A DNA stretch of 44,979 nt from Streptomyces sp. RP5T (GTDB taxonomy: Bacteria; Actinomycetota; Actinomycetes; Streptomycetales; Streptomycetaceae): assembly GCF_003933965.1 (NCBI RefSeq), contig NZ_RSAJ01000009.1, positions 1 through 44,979 on the forward strand. Direction: 5' to 3'. This document shows positions 1-7,739 of this stretch, in pieces. Both the position numbers and the translations under genes were made by a program. Each line of letters opens with the position of its first letter. Positions within the stretch are counted from its first letter, which is position 1. Under the pieces are notes generated by a model, which was not told where the DNA came from, searched no databases, and worked only from the letters and a program-made list of their open reading frames with translations.

Positions 1-5
1 GGACA

Positions 6-1763
6 TCAGTCGGTCTCCGGTCCGAGGTCGGGCGTGTCGGTGAGCCGGGCGCGCGTGCCGGTGGTGGCGTGCAGCACCAGCAGGACCCGTTCGTTGGCGC
101 CGGCGCGCAGGACGGGGGCGGGGACGTACAGGGTGTGCTGCGGACCCCGGTTCCAGTAGCGGCCCAGGTGGAAGCCGTTGACCCAGGCCTGCCCCTTGGT
201 CCAGCCTGGCAGCGAGAGGAAGGTGTCCGCCGGGCTCGCCACCTCGAAGGTGCCCCGGTGGAAGGCGGGCACCGCGTCCGTGGACGCCCCCGACGGCTCG
301 AACGGCACGGCGGCCAGGTCGTCCAGCGGCACCGGCCGGCACTCCCAGCCGCTCAGTTCGGCACCCTGGAACGACACCGGCCCGAGCAGCCCCTTGGGCG
401 CCCCGATGCGCGGCCCGTAGTTGACCCCGCCCATGTTCTCCACCAGGACCTCAAGGACGGAACCGGCCCGTGGCACGCGTACCGCGAGGGTCTCGTCGTG
501 CCGCTCGCGCTCCAGTACGCCGGCCGGGGCGCCGTCCACGAAGACCTGGGCGCGGTCCCCGACCCCGCCCGGGAAGTGCAGCAGGCCGTCGCCGGAGCCT
601 GGAAGCGCGGTGCGGTAGAGCACGTAACCGGTGTGCACCCCCAGCTCGTTCATCGTCACCGGGGTGCCGGTGCGCGTCGGCGACAGTGCCCCGACGTACG
701 GCAGCAGTGGGGCCCGGTGGTCCAGGTCGACGTCCCTGGGCGGGAGTTTGGGCGCGGGCGAGGGCGACGGCTGCTCCGGCACGTGCGTGTGACGGGCGAT
801 CACCTCACGGAACGCGTGGTACTTCGGTCCCGGGTCGCCGCTCTCGGTGAGCGGGGCGTCGTAGTCGTAGGACGTGACGGTGGGTTCGTAGGCGTGCTTG
901 TGGTTGGCGCCGTTGGTGAAGCCGAAGTTGGTGCCGCCGTGGAACATGTAGATGTTGACCGAGGCGCCGGCCGACAGCAGGCGGTCCAGGTCGGCCGCGG
1001 CGTCGGCGGCGGAGCGTACGTGGTGCGGACCGCCCCAGTGGTCGAACCAGCCGACCCAGAACTCCGAGCACATCAGCGGGCCTTGGGGCTGGTGGGCGCG
1101 CAGGGCGGCCAGGTTCTCCTCGACCCGGCTGCCGAAGGTGACCGTGGCGAGCGTGCCCGGCAGGGTGCCGGCCGCCAGGTGTTCGGCGTTCGCCTGGTCG
1201 CAGGTGTACAGCAACTCCTCGACACCGCGGTCGCGCAGCGCCTGGTGGACGTGCTTGAGATACGCGGTGTCGTCGCCGTACGCCCCGTACTCGTTCTCCA
1301 CCTGCACGGCGATCACCGGACCGCCGTGCGCGGCCATGAACGGGCGCAGCGCGGGCAGCAGTTGGTCCAGGTAGCCGTCGAACGCCGCCGTGAACCGCGG
1401 GTCGCTGCTGCGCAGCCTTGTGTCGGGGTCCGCGAGCAGCCAGGCGGGCAGACCGCCGTCGTCCCACTCGGCACAGATGAACGGCCCCGGGCGCAACAGG
1501 ACGTGTAGGCCCTCGTCCTGGGCCAGACGCAGCCAGCGGGGCAGGTCGAGGAAGCCGTCCAGGACGAGCCGGCCCGGCTCCGGCTCGTGGAGGTTCCACG
1601 GCAGATAGGTCTCGATGGTGTTGAGGCCCATCAGCCGGGCCTTGCGCAGCCGGTCGGTCCACTGGTCGGGGTGGATACGGAAGTAGTGCATGGCTCCGGA
1701 GATGATCCGGAACGGCTCGCCGTGCAGGAGGAAACCGTCGTTGGACGTCGTCAGAGCGGGCAT
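6..1763 (-). CDS. GH35 beta-galactosidase, cytoplasmic
   Basis: Hydrolyses terminal beta-linked galactose. The GH35 signatures are clear: an N-terminal TIM barrel with RPGPFICAEWDDGGLPAWL near residues 90-110, the acid/base Glu in VENEYG (about residue 158) and the nucleophile Glu in CSEFWVGWFDHWGG (about 234). The C-terminal third looks like the jelly-roll domains of the family. No signal peptide is present, so it should act inside the cell on an imported galactoside. ATG 1763 is preferred over the in-frame ATG 1772 because GGAAGG lies directly against the upstream ATG but about 10 bases before the downstream one. It starts about 30 bp after the MFS gene, so the two are probably one transcript: import, then hydrolysis. 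Length of 585 aa is normal for bacterial GH35. The sugar substrate is inferred, not shown. Confidence 0.93.
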   Translation of the reverse strand: MPALTTSNDGFLLHGEPFRIISGAMHYFRIHPDQWTDRLRKARLMGLNTIETYLPWNLHEPEPGRLVLDGFLDLPRWLRLAQDEGLHVLLRPGPFICAEWDDGGLPAWLLADPDTRLRSSDPRFTAAFDGYLDQLLPALRPFMAAHGGPVIAVQVENEYGAYGDDTAYLKHVHQALRDRGVEELLYTCDQANAEHLAAGTLPGTLATVTFGSRVEENLAALRAHQPQGPLMCSEFWVGWFDHWGGPHHVRSAADAAADLDRLLSAGASVNIYMFHGGTNFGFTNGANHKHAYEPTVTSYDYDAPLTESGDPGPKYHAFREVIARHTHVPEQPSPSPAPKLPPRDVDLDHRAPLLPYVGALSPTRTGTPVTMNELGVHTGYVLYRTALPGSGDGLLHFPGGVGDRAQVFVDGAPAGVLERERHDETLAVRVPRAGSVLEVLVENMGGVNYGPRIGAPKGLLGPVSFQGAELSGWECRPVPLDDLAAVPFEPSGASTDAVPAFHRGTFEVASPADTFLSLPGWTKGQAWVNGFHLGRYWNRGPQHTLYVPAPVLRAGANERVLLVLHATTGTRARLTDTPDLGPETD

Positions 1764-1792
1764 GCGGGGCATCCCTTCCAGTCAGCGGGAAT

Positions 1793-2959
1793 TCAGGGGG
1801 TTCGGGTGCTGCGGGCAAGCCAGACGGTCGCGGCCAGGCACACGGCCGACACGGCGCTCAGCAGGAGGGGGACGGCACGGATCCCGGACCACTCGATGGC
1901 CTTGCCCAGTGCCGGTCCCGCCGCCACACCGCCGATCATGGACGCGGCGATGACCAGGGCACCGGCCCGCCGGGCGCCGGGGGCGGCCCGGTGCAGCCAG
2001 GGCAGACCGGTGGGGAAGATCGGCGCGATGAACAGACCGACGCCCGCGTAGGCGTAGGGCGCCAACTCCCCTGTCGAAGCGAGGAGCAGACAGAGCGTCA
2101 TGCCCGCGCAGGACACGGTGATGATGGCCTGCGCCGAGAACCGCAGCGCGAGCGGGGCGACCAGGAAACGGCCCACCGTCATCATCAGCCAGTAGACGGA
2201 GGTCGCGGTCGCGGCCACCCCGGCGCCGTACCCCACGGTCTCCAGATGCGTGGGCTCCCAGCCTCCGACGCCCGCCTCGATGCCCACGTGCAGGACGTAG
2301 AGCGCGACGAACACGCAGAGCACGGAGGCCAGGCTGCGGCCGAGAACCCCGGGCGCGTCGGTGACCGTGCCGGACGGCTGCGGCGGCCGGTCCCGTACGC
2401 CCTTCAGACAGAGCAGCAACGGCAGGTTGACGAGCGCGAAACCGAGGAAGACCGCCGGATAGTGCCCGGCCCCCACCACGCCGATCAGGGCCGGACCGAG
2501 GATCGCGCCCACACCGAAGTGCGCGTTGAGGATGTTCAGCATGGCGGTCGAACGGTGGCCGAAGCCGACCGCGAAGAGCTGGTTCAGTCCGTAGTCGATG
2601 CCGCCGAAGCCGAGACCGGCGAGCAGCGCCGCGGCCAGGGCGGGGGGCCAGTCCGGGGCGAGCGCGAAGCCCGCCGCGCCGAGCGCCATCAGCAGGTACG
2701 AGGCGCCCAGGATCCGCCGGTTGCCGACCTTGCCGAAGAGCCGGTCGAACAGCAGGACACCGGCCACGCCACCCACGAAGTGGGCGCTCAGCCCGAGTCC
2801 GGCCCCGGAGGGCGACAGCCCGAACTCCTCCCGGAAGGCGGGGATCGCCGGACCGTACAGCGCCTGGAGCGCGCCGATGAGCACGAAACCGACGCAGGAG
2901 GCGACCACTGCGGCCGGACTGAAGACCGGGGTGCGCGCGGGCGCCAGTGTCGAGGACAT
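1793..2959 (-). CDS. MFS sugar transporter (FHS-like)
   Basis: Twelve-helix major facilitator protein of 388 aa. The conserved NILNAHFGVGAILGPALIG stretch and GGIDYGLNQL resemble the FucP/glucose-galactose (FHS) branch, which imports hexoses with protons. It is the first gene of an operon with the GH35 enzyme, so a galactoside or related sugar is a fair guess. The frame is open further upstream, but the chosen ATG 2959 sits 8 nt after a good -10 box and has no Shine-Dalgarno sequence, which suggests a leaderless message. An alternative in-frame ATG at 2983 lies inside the operator palindrome and is unlikely. Specificity is unknown. Confidence 0.85.
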   Translation of the reverse strand: MSSTLAPARTPVFSPAAVVASCVGFVLIGALQALYGPAIPAFREEFGLSPSGAGLGLSAHFVGGVAGVLLFDRLFGKVGNRRILGASYLLMALGAAGFALAPDWPPALAAALLAGLGFGGIDYGLNQLFAVGFGHRSTAMLNILNAHFGVGAILGPALIGVVGAGHYPAVFLGFALVNLPLLLCLKGVRDRPPQPSGTVTDAPGVLGRSLASVLCVFVALYVLHVGIEAGVGGWEPTHLETVGYGAGVAATATSVYWLMMTVGRFLVAPLALRFSAQAIITVSCAGMTLCLLLASTGELAPYAYAGVGLFIAPIFPTGLPWLHRAAPGARRAGALVIAASMIGGVAAGPALGKAIEWSGIRAVPLLLSAVSAVCLAATVWLARSTRTP

Positions 2960-2966
2960 GGAGACT

Positions 2967-2984
2967 GATGTTACCGGTAACATC
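2967..2984. promoter_or_regulatory. Perfect 18-bp palindrome, LacI-type operator
   Basis: GATGTTACCGGTAACATC is a perfect inverted repeat with a central CG, the usual layout of LacI-family operators. It covers the -10 box of the MFS promoter, so a bound repressor would block transcription of the transporter/GH35 operon. No LacI gene lies next to it; the adjacent regulator is of the unrelated YheO type. Confidence 0.75.
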
Positions 2985-2995
2985 CCGGCCGTCAA
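2968..2995 (-). promoter_or_regulatory. Promoter of the MFS-GH35 operon
   Basis: On the minus strand TTGACG (2995-2990) and TAACAT (2973-2968) are separated by 16 bp. The -10 box ends 8 nt before ATG 2959, so transcription should start at or next to the start codon, giving a leaderless mRNA. The operator palindrome overlaps the -10. Confidence 0.6.
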
Positions 2996-3032
2996 GATCC
3001 GTGGAGGTGCGAGGGAACGGATCGATGAATTG

Positions 3033-3048
3033 GACTGGTGGTCCAGTC
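3033..3048. promoter_or_regulatory. Inverted repeat upstream of the YheO/DauR-type gene
   Basis: GACTGG and CCAGTC arms are separated by TGGT, 48 bp before ATG 3096 and within the divergent region shared with the MFS gene. Position fits an autoregulatory operator of the adjacent regulator; this is inference only. Confidence 0.35.
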
Positions 3049-3095
3049 GCTGGATTGTTAGTCTAGGAGTCGTGGCGAAGAAGCAGGAGGACGTG

Positions 3096-3749
3096 ATGGA
3101 GGCCGAGCGGGACGCGATCATCGCCGCGCTCACGTCGGTCGTCGACGGGATCGCGGCGACCTTCGGACCGGTGTGCGAGGTGGTGCTGCACGACTACCGG
3201 CGGCCCGAGAACTCGGTGGTGGCCATCGCCGGCTCGGTGACCGGGCGCACGGTGGGCGGGGCGATGAGTGAGATCGGCCTGCGCATGGTGGCCCGGGGCG
3301 ACGAGGCGGCCGACGAGCTGAACTACGTCACCCGGACCGACACCGGCAAGCTCGTCAAGTCGTCGACGATGCTCCTCCGGGACTCCTCGGGCGCGGTCTT
3401 CGGCGCGTTGTGCGTCAATGTCGACGTCACCGCGGCGAGCGAGGTGCACGCCCTGCTTGGGGCCCTGGCCGGGATCGGCACCGCCCCCGGGGAACCCCCC
3501 GTCACCACCTTCGGCGACGACATCGACTCCGTCGTCGACGTCATGCTCGACGCGCACCGCCACCAGTCGTGGGCGCTGCTCGACCGCGCCGGGCGCCTCG
3601 ACCTGTTCCGCAGCCTGGACGAACGGGGCGTGTTCGCGGTCCGCCGGGCGATCGAGCAGGTGGCCGGACGGCTCGGCATCTCCCGCGCCTCCGCCTACAG
3701 CTATCTGTCCCAGTCCCGGAAACAGGCGAACACAGGAGGCCACTCGTGA
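3096..3749 (+). CDS. YheO/DauR-family transcriptional regulator
   Basis: Regulator of 217 aa with a YheO-like PAS domain over roughly residues 10-120 (GPVCEVVLHDY, NSVVAIAGSVTGRTVGG, SSTMLLRDSSGAVFGALCVN) and a C-terminal helix-turn-helix around 175-205 (VAGRLGISRASAYSYLSQSR). This is the layout of the DauR family, which usually controls neighbouring amino-acid catabolic genes. ATG 3096 follows GGAGG with 5-nt spacing. GTG 3072 is in frame but has a poorly spaced site. The stop codon overlaps the GTG start of the dehydratase by 4 bp (GTGA), so the regulator and enzyme are translationally coupled and probably functionally linked, the enzyme substrate or product being the likely ligand. Confidence 0.88.
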   Translation: MEAERDAIIAALTSVVDGIAATFGPVCEVVLHDYRRPENSVVAIAGSVTGRTVGGAMSEIGLRMVARGDEAADELNYVTRTDTGKLVKSSTMLLRDSSGAVFGALCVNVDVTAASEVHALLGALAGIGTAPGEPPVTTFGDDIDSVVDVMLDAHRHQSWALLDRAGRLDLFRSLDERGVFAVRRAIEQVAGRLGISRASAYSYLSQSRKQANTGGHS

Positions 3750-4732
3750 CGACCACCATCCCACCGGTCACCCTGGACGACGTCCAGGACGCGGCCGCCC
3801 GGCTCCGGGGCGTCGCCCACCGCACACCGGTGCTGCGCTCCCGCACCCTCGATGCCAGGGTCGGCGCCGAGGTCTTCCTCAAGTGCGAGAACTTCCAGCG
3901 GGTCGGTGCCTTCAAGTTCCGCGGCGCCTACAACGCGGCCTCCCGGTTGGGTCCGGACCAGCTGGCCCGTGGCATCGCCGCCTACTCCTCCGGGAACCAC
4001 GCCCAGGCCGTCGCCCTGGCCGCCCGCGAACTCGGCACCACCGCGGTGATCGTCATGCCCGAGGACGCCCCCGCCTCCAAGCGGGCGGCCACCGAGGGCT
4101 ACGGCGCCGAGATCGTCACGTACGACCGCTACACCGGTGACCGGGAGGCCATCGCCAAGGACCTGGCCGCCGAGCGGGGCCTCACGCTCATCCCGCCGTA
4201 CGAACACCCGCACGTGATGGCGGGACAGGGCACGGCCGCCCTCGAACTCCTGGAGGAAACCGGCGAGTTGGGGGCACTGCTAGCGCCGGTCGGCGGTGGC
4301 GGCCTGATGGCGGGGAGTGCGACCGCGGCCAAGGGCCTGCACCGGGGCATCCGCATGATCGGGGTGGAACCGGAGGCCGGCGACGACACCAAGCGGTCCC
4401 TGGAGGCGGGGCGGCGCGTCAGCATCCCGGTTCCGCAGACCATCGCCGACGGACAGGCTGTGGACACGCCCGGTGAGCTGACCTTCTCGGTGAACCTGCG
4501 GCTGGTCGACGAGATCGCGCTGGTCTCCGACGACGAGATCCGCGCGGCCATGCGGTTCGCCTTCGAGCGACTGAGGATCGTCGTCGAACCGAGCGGCGCG
4601 ACTCCGCTGGCCGCCCTGCTCAGCGGGCGGGTCAGCGGCCTCCCGGGCCGGGTCGGGGTGATCGTCTCCGGTGGCAATGTCGACGCGGACCGCTTCGCGC
4701 GGCTCTGCGCGGGCGGGGACCGACAGGACTGA
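3746..4732 (+). CDS. PLP-dependent threo-3-hydroxyaspartate/threonine dehydratase
   Basis: Fold-type II PLP enzyme of 328 aa without a regulatory ACT domain. KCENFQRVGAFKFRGA holds the PLP lysine (about K57); SSGNHAQAVA, the glycine loop VGGGGL and the C-terminal SGGN binding the pyridine ring are all present. The NFQRVGAFKFRGA version of the lysine motif is what I associate with threo-3-hydroxy-L-aspartate ammonia-lyase, which yields oxaloacetate and ammonia. Catabolic threonine dehydratase or serine racemase activity remain alternatives. GTG 3746 overlaps the previous stop and has AGGAGG at 3734-3739. The coupling to a YheO/DauR regulator supports a dedicated hydroxy-amino-acid catabolic or detoxification unit. 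Confidence 0.88.
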   Translation: MTTTIPPVTLDDVQDAAARLRGVAHRTPVLRSRTLDARVGAEVFLKCENFQRVGAFKFRGAYNAASRLGPDQLARGIAAYSSGNHAQAVALAARELGTTAVIVMPEDAPASKRAATEGYGAEIVTYDRYTGDREAIAKDLAAERGLTLIPPYEHPHVMAGQGTAALELLEETGELGALLAPVGGGGLMAGSATAAKGLHRGIRMIGVEPEAGDDTKRSLEAGRRVSIPVPQTIADGQAVDTPGELTFSVNLRLVDEIALVSDDEIRAAMRFAFERLRIVVEPSGATPLAALLSGRVSGLPGRVGVIVSGGNVDADRFARLCAGGDRQD

Positions 4733-4882
4733 CGGCGCCTCGCCGTCACCCGAATGGCAGGCCCGGCTGGACGGGCGGACCATGGAGTGATGGGGCTCGG
4801 CCCCCGCCGGTGCCGCCCAGGAAGGGCGGGAGACGGAGACCGGCCCCGGCCGCCCACAACGCGGCCGGAAGGGAGAGCCGTC

Positions 4883-5242
4883 ATGTTTGAGGTGAAGACG
4901 CTCGACAAGCCGGACGAGCGCCGCGATTTCCCGCGGGGCCACCTCGAAGCGGTCCACATGAGCGGGCTGGACTTCGCCGTGGGCACCTTCGAACCGGGCT
5001 GGCGCTGGTCCGAGTCCGTGGCACCCATCGCGGGCACCAAGAGCTGCGAGGTCCACCACAACGGCTATGTGGTCGAGGGCCGGATGCGCATCGCCATGGA
5101 CGACGGCGGCGAGGGCGAGGTGGGCCCCGGTGACGTCTTCGTGCTGGCCCCCGGGCACGACGCCTGGGTCGTCGGTGACGAGCAGTGCGTGGTCTACGAC
5201 TTCGCGGGTGGCATGGCGAAGGACTACGCGAAGGGCAAGTGA
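4883..5242 (+). CDS. Small cupin-domain protein
   Basis: Single-domain cupin of 119 aa. The typical pattern is visible in HHNGYVVEGRMRIAMDDG followed by GPGDVFVLAPGHDAWVVGDE. Its catalytic or binding role cannot be told from sequence; many such proteins bind a metal or small ligand. ATG 4883 is preceded by GGAAGGGAGAG. A 150-bp gap separates it from the dehydratase on the same strand, so co-transcription is possible but not certain. It is convergent with the dehydrogenase at 5280, with only 37 bp between the stops. Confidence 0.8.
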   Translation: MFEVKTLDKPDERRDFPRGHLEAVHMSGLDFAVGTFEPGWRWSESVAPIAGTKSCEVHHNGYVVEGRMRIAMDDGGEGEVGPGDVFVLAPGHDAWVVGDEQCVVYDFAGGMAKDYAKGK

Positions 5243-5279
5243 GGCACACCCGTTCACACCGGTTCCGCGCCGTCACCTC

Positions 5280-6254
5280 CTACAGGGTGACGACGATCTT
5301 CGCGCGTGCGTGCTCCACCTCCAGATGCCGGATGGCCTCGGCCGCCCGGTCGAGCGGATACGTCCGCTCGACGGCCGGGGCGATCCTGCCTGCCTCGGCC
5401 AGCTCGCGCAGGGCCGCGAGGTTCTCCTTGCGTGCCGTCGCCATGAGCTGGAGCAGCCGTTGACGGACGAAGGGGGAGAGGAGCATCCCGCGCAGCGTGA
5501 GCCGCACGGGGCCGAGGATGCTGCCGCCCTCGAACACGCCCCCGCCGGACAGCACGACGGCCCCGGTGGGGGCCGCCGCACGCCGCAGCTCGCCCAGTGA
5601 ACGATTGCCCACCAGGTCCAGCACCACGTCGTAGCGTCGCCCGTCGCGGGTGAAGTCCTCCCGGGTGTAGTCGACGATCCGGTCCGCCCCGAGCGACCCG
5701 ACGAGCTCGACGTTGCGCGGGCCGCACACGCCGGTCACCTCGGCGCCGTACGCCTTCGCGAGTTGCACGGCGAAGGTCCCCACACCGCCCGAGGCACCGT
5801 TCACCAGGACGGACTGCCCGGCCCTGACCCCGGCGACGTCCCGCAGCCCGATGAGCGCGGTGTTCGCGGCCAGCGGCATCGCGGCGGCCTGCTCGAAGGA
5901 GAACCCGGCGGGCTTCAAGTCCGTCGCGCTGTCCTTGGCGCACACGAACTCCGCGAAGGTCCCGTCCGCCTCGCCGTACACCTCGTCCCCGGGGTGCAGG
6001 CCCTTGACCTCGGCGCCGACGGCCTCGACACGGCCCGCGAAGTCCCGGCCCCGGATCCGCACCTTCGGCGCGCGCAGCCCGAACGACAGCCGGGCGATCT
6101 TCGGGTCGCCGCGGAGACAGTGCCAGTCGTAGGCGTTGACCGAGGCCGCGTGCACCCGCACGAGTACCTCGTCGGCGGCCGGCACGGGCCGTTCCACCTC
6201 CCTCAGCTCCAGTGTGTCCACCGAGCCGTACCGGTCCTGCACGACTGCCTTCAT
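5280..6254 (-). CDS. NAD(P)-dependent MDR oxidoreductase, zinc-free type
   Basis: Medium-chain dehydrogenase/reductase of 324 aa. It has the GroES-like N-terminal domain and a Rossmann NADPH site NGASGGVGTFAVQLAK near residues 145-160. The GHE zinc motif of alcohol dehydrogenases is replaced by GRDFAG, which points to the zinc-free quinone oxidoreductase/enoyl reductase branch. ATG 6254 has GGAGGGGGA just upstream; the longer open frame has no start of similar quality. Two TetR-type half-palindromic sites sit 55-100 bp upstream, so the gene is likely induced by a small molecule through a TetR protein encoded elsewhere. Substrate unknown. Confidence 0.88.
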   Translation of the reverse strand: MKAVVQDRYGSVDTLELREVERPVPAADEVLVRVHAASVNAYDWHCLRGDPKIARLSFGLRAPKVRIRGRDFAGRVEAVGAEVKGLHPGDEVYGEADGTFAEFVCAKDSATDLKPAGFSFEQAAAMPLAANTALIGLRDVAGVRAGQSVLVNGASGGVGTFAVQLAKAYGAEVTGVCGPRNVELVGSLGADRIVDYTREDFTRDGRRYDVVLDLVGNRSLGELRRAAAPTGAVVLSGGGVFEGGSILGPVRLTLRGMLLSPFVRQRLLQLMATARKENLAALRELAEAGRIAPAVERTYPLDRAAEAIRHLEVEHARAKIVVTL

Positions 6255-6308
6255 GGGTCCCCCTCCGTCGGTTCGGAGCGTAGGGAACAGACCGCGCGCT
6301 GCCATCGG

Positions 6309-6321
6309 AAACCGATCGGTT
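6309..6321. promoter_or_regulatory. TetR-type operator 1
   Basis: AAACCGATCGGTT contains the perfect 12-bp palindrome AACCGATCGGTT, typical of TetR-family operators. It lies 56 bp upstream of ATG 6254 of the oxidoreductase and is paired with a second copy. Confidence 0.6.
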
Positions 6322-6340
6322 CACGCTGCCGGACGTAGGT

Positions 6341-6353
6341 AAACCAATCGGTT
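6341..6353. promoter_or_regulatory. TetR-type operator 2
   Basis: AAACCAATCGGTT differs from operator 1 by one base in the left arm and starts exactly 32 bp (about three helical turns) away, so two dimers could bind the same DNA face. The intervening and flanking DNA should contain the oxidoreductase promoter. Confidence 0.55.
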
Positions 6354-6392
6354 CCACGACCTGGACCCGGCGACAGTGGGCCCCGCGGGCGG

Positions 6393-7739
6393 TCAGATGG
6401 GCAGCAGTCGCCCCACCAGGGCGCTGAGCTGGCGGACATTGCGGCACTCGTGCATCTCCACCGACTCGGCGTACTCATGAGCGGCCGAGTCGCCCGTGCC
6501 CCACTGCGCCCGCGCCTCCGGGTTCAACCAGTAGACGCGGCGCGCCCGTTCGGTGATCTCGCGGACGGCGGGCAGGTTCGGGTCGCTCATGTTGGTACGG
6601 GCGTCACCGAGGACGAAGACCGTGGTGCGCGGGCTCAGCGCGTCCCCGTACGACGACACGAACTCGCCCAGCGCCACGCCGTAGTCGCTGCTGCCGTGCC
6701 ACCCCGTGAGCGTGGCCTCCGCGCGGATGCGGGCGCCGAGCCCCTCCGGATCGGCCGCCCCGTGCCGCAGGAGCGGAGTGACCTCGTCGAGGCGGTTGAC
6801 GAAGGCGAACACCCGCACCTTGCTGAACTGGTCGTGCAGCGCCTGCACCAGCAGCATGGTGAAGTCCGAGAACCCCGACACCGAGCCCGACACATCGCAC
6901 AGCAGCACCAGTTCGGGCCGGGCCGGCCGGCGCCTGCGCAGCACCGGTTTCATCGGCACCCCGCCCGTCGACAGCGAACCGCGCAGGGTCCGCCGCAGGT
7001 CGATGCTGCCCCGTGCGGCACGGCGGCGGCGGGCCGCGAGCCGGGTGGCGAGCTTGCGGGCCAACGGCTGCACCGTACGCCGCAGTTCGGCCAGCCGGTC
7101 CTTTCCGGCGAACAGGAAGTCGACCCGGTCGGTCGTCGGGGCCACCGCCCGCCGGGCGATCACGTCCCGGTCCCGGCGCTCCGCGACCCGGCGCCGGGCC
7201 TCCGCCGCCACCAGCGCGCGAAACGCCTCGATGCGCCGCCGGACCTCGTCCTCCAGCAGCCGGTCGGTGAACCCGGACATGCCCTGCCGGCCCCGCACGT
7301 CGTCCCGGACGCGCGCGAGCAGGGTCTGCGGGCGCAGCCGGTCGAGGGTCTGGTACGACGACCAGCCGTCCGAGGAGGGGGAGTTGCCGTACCCGCCGAA
7401 CCCGTCGACGGCCTCCGCCGCGAGGCGGGCCATCAGTGTCTCGTCGTTCGCGGCCAGGGCCCGGGCGAGCCACTCACGGAGCTCCTCCCGGTCCGCGGGG
7501 CCGGTCTCGGGTGCGCCGACGCCCCGCGGAAAATACAGGTCGAACACCGGGTCGAAGACCGGTCGTTGGGCCGTGCTGTGCAGCAACGTCGCGGCCAGGC
7601 CCTCCCGCAGCCGTTCCCGGTCGGCGAACCCGAGCGCCTCGACCGCCTGCGCCGCGTCCACCGTCTCACCCGTTCCGATCCGCACACCGTGTGCACGCAG
7701 GGCGCCGACCAGGGAGGTGAGCCGCTCGGCGGTGCTCAC
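6393..7739 (-). CDS. VWA-domain protein, CoxE-like
   Basis: Protein of 448 aa with a C-terminal von Willebrand A domain. The metal-ion site DxSxS is D282-S284-S286 in LLCDVSGSVSGFSD; a helical, Arg-rich N-terminal half precedes it. No membrane or secretion signal is seen. Its GTG start overlaps the TGA of the MoxR ATPase by 4 bp, giving a tightly coupled MoxR/VWA pair. Such pairs act as metal-dependent chaperones in maturation of enzymes or complexes in other bacteria; the client here is unknown and no obvious target enzyme is adjacent. Confidence 0.88.
   Translation of the reverse strand: MSTAERLTSLVGALRAHGVRIGTGETVDAAQAVEALGFADRERLREGLAATLLHSTAQRPVFDPVFDLYFPRGVGAPETGPADREELREWLARALAANDETLMARLAAEAVDGFGGYGNSPSSDGWSSYQTLDRLRPQTLLARVRDDVRGRQGMSGFTDRLLEDEVRRRIEAFRALVAAEARRRVAERRDRDVIARRAVAPTTDRVDFLFAGKDRLAELRRTVQPLARKLATRLAARRRRAARGSIDLRRTLRGSLSTGGVPMKPVLRRRRPARPELVLLCDVSGSVSGFSDFTMLLVQALHDQFSKVRVFAFVNRLDEVTPLLRHGAADPEGLGARIRAEATLTGWHGSSDYGVALGEFVSSYGDALSPRTTVFVLGDARTNMSDPNLPAVREITERARRVYWLNPEARAQWGTGDSAAHEYAESVEMHECRNVRQLSALVGRLLPI

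Noticed and set aside
4791..4804. GGGGC/GCCCC hairpin before the cupin gene as terminator
   Set aside because: Short stem with a 2-nt loop and no T-rich tail; not distinguishable from chance in DNA this GC-rich.
4754..4882. Upstream extension of the cupin gene
   Set aside because: The extra 43 codons are Gly/Arg-rich, lack a ribosome binding site, and ATG 4883 has a good one.
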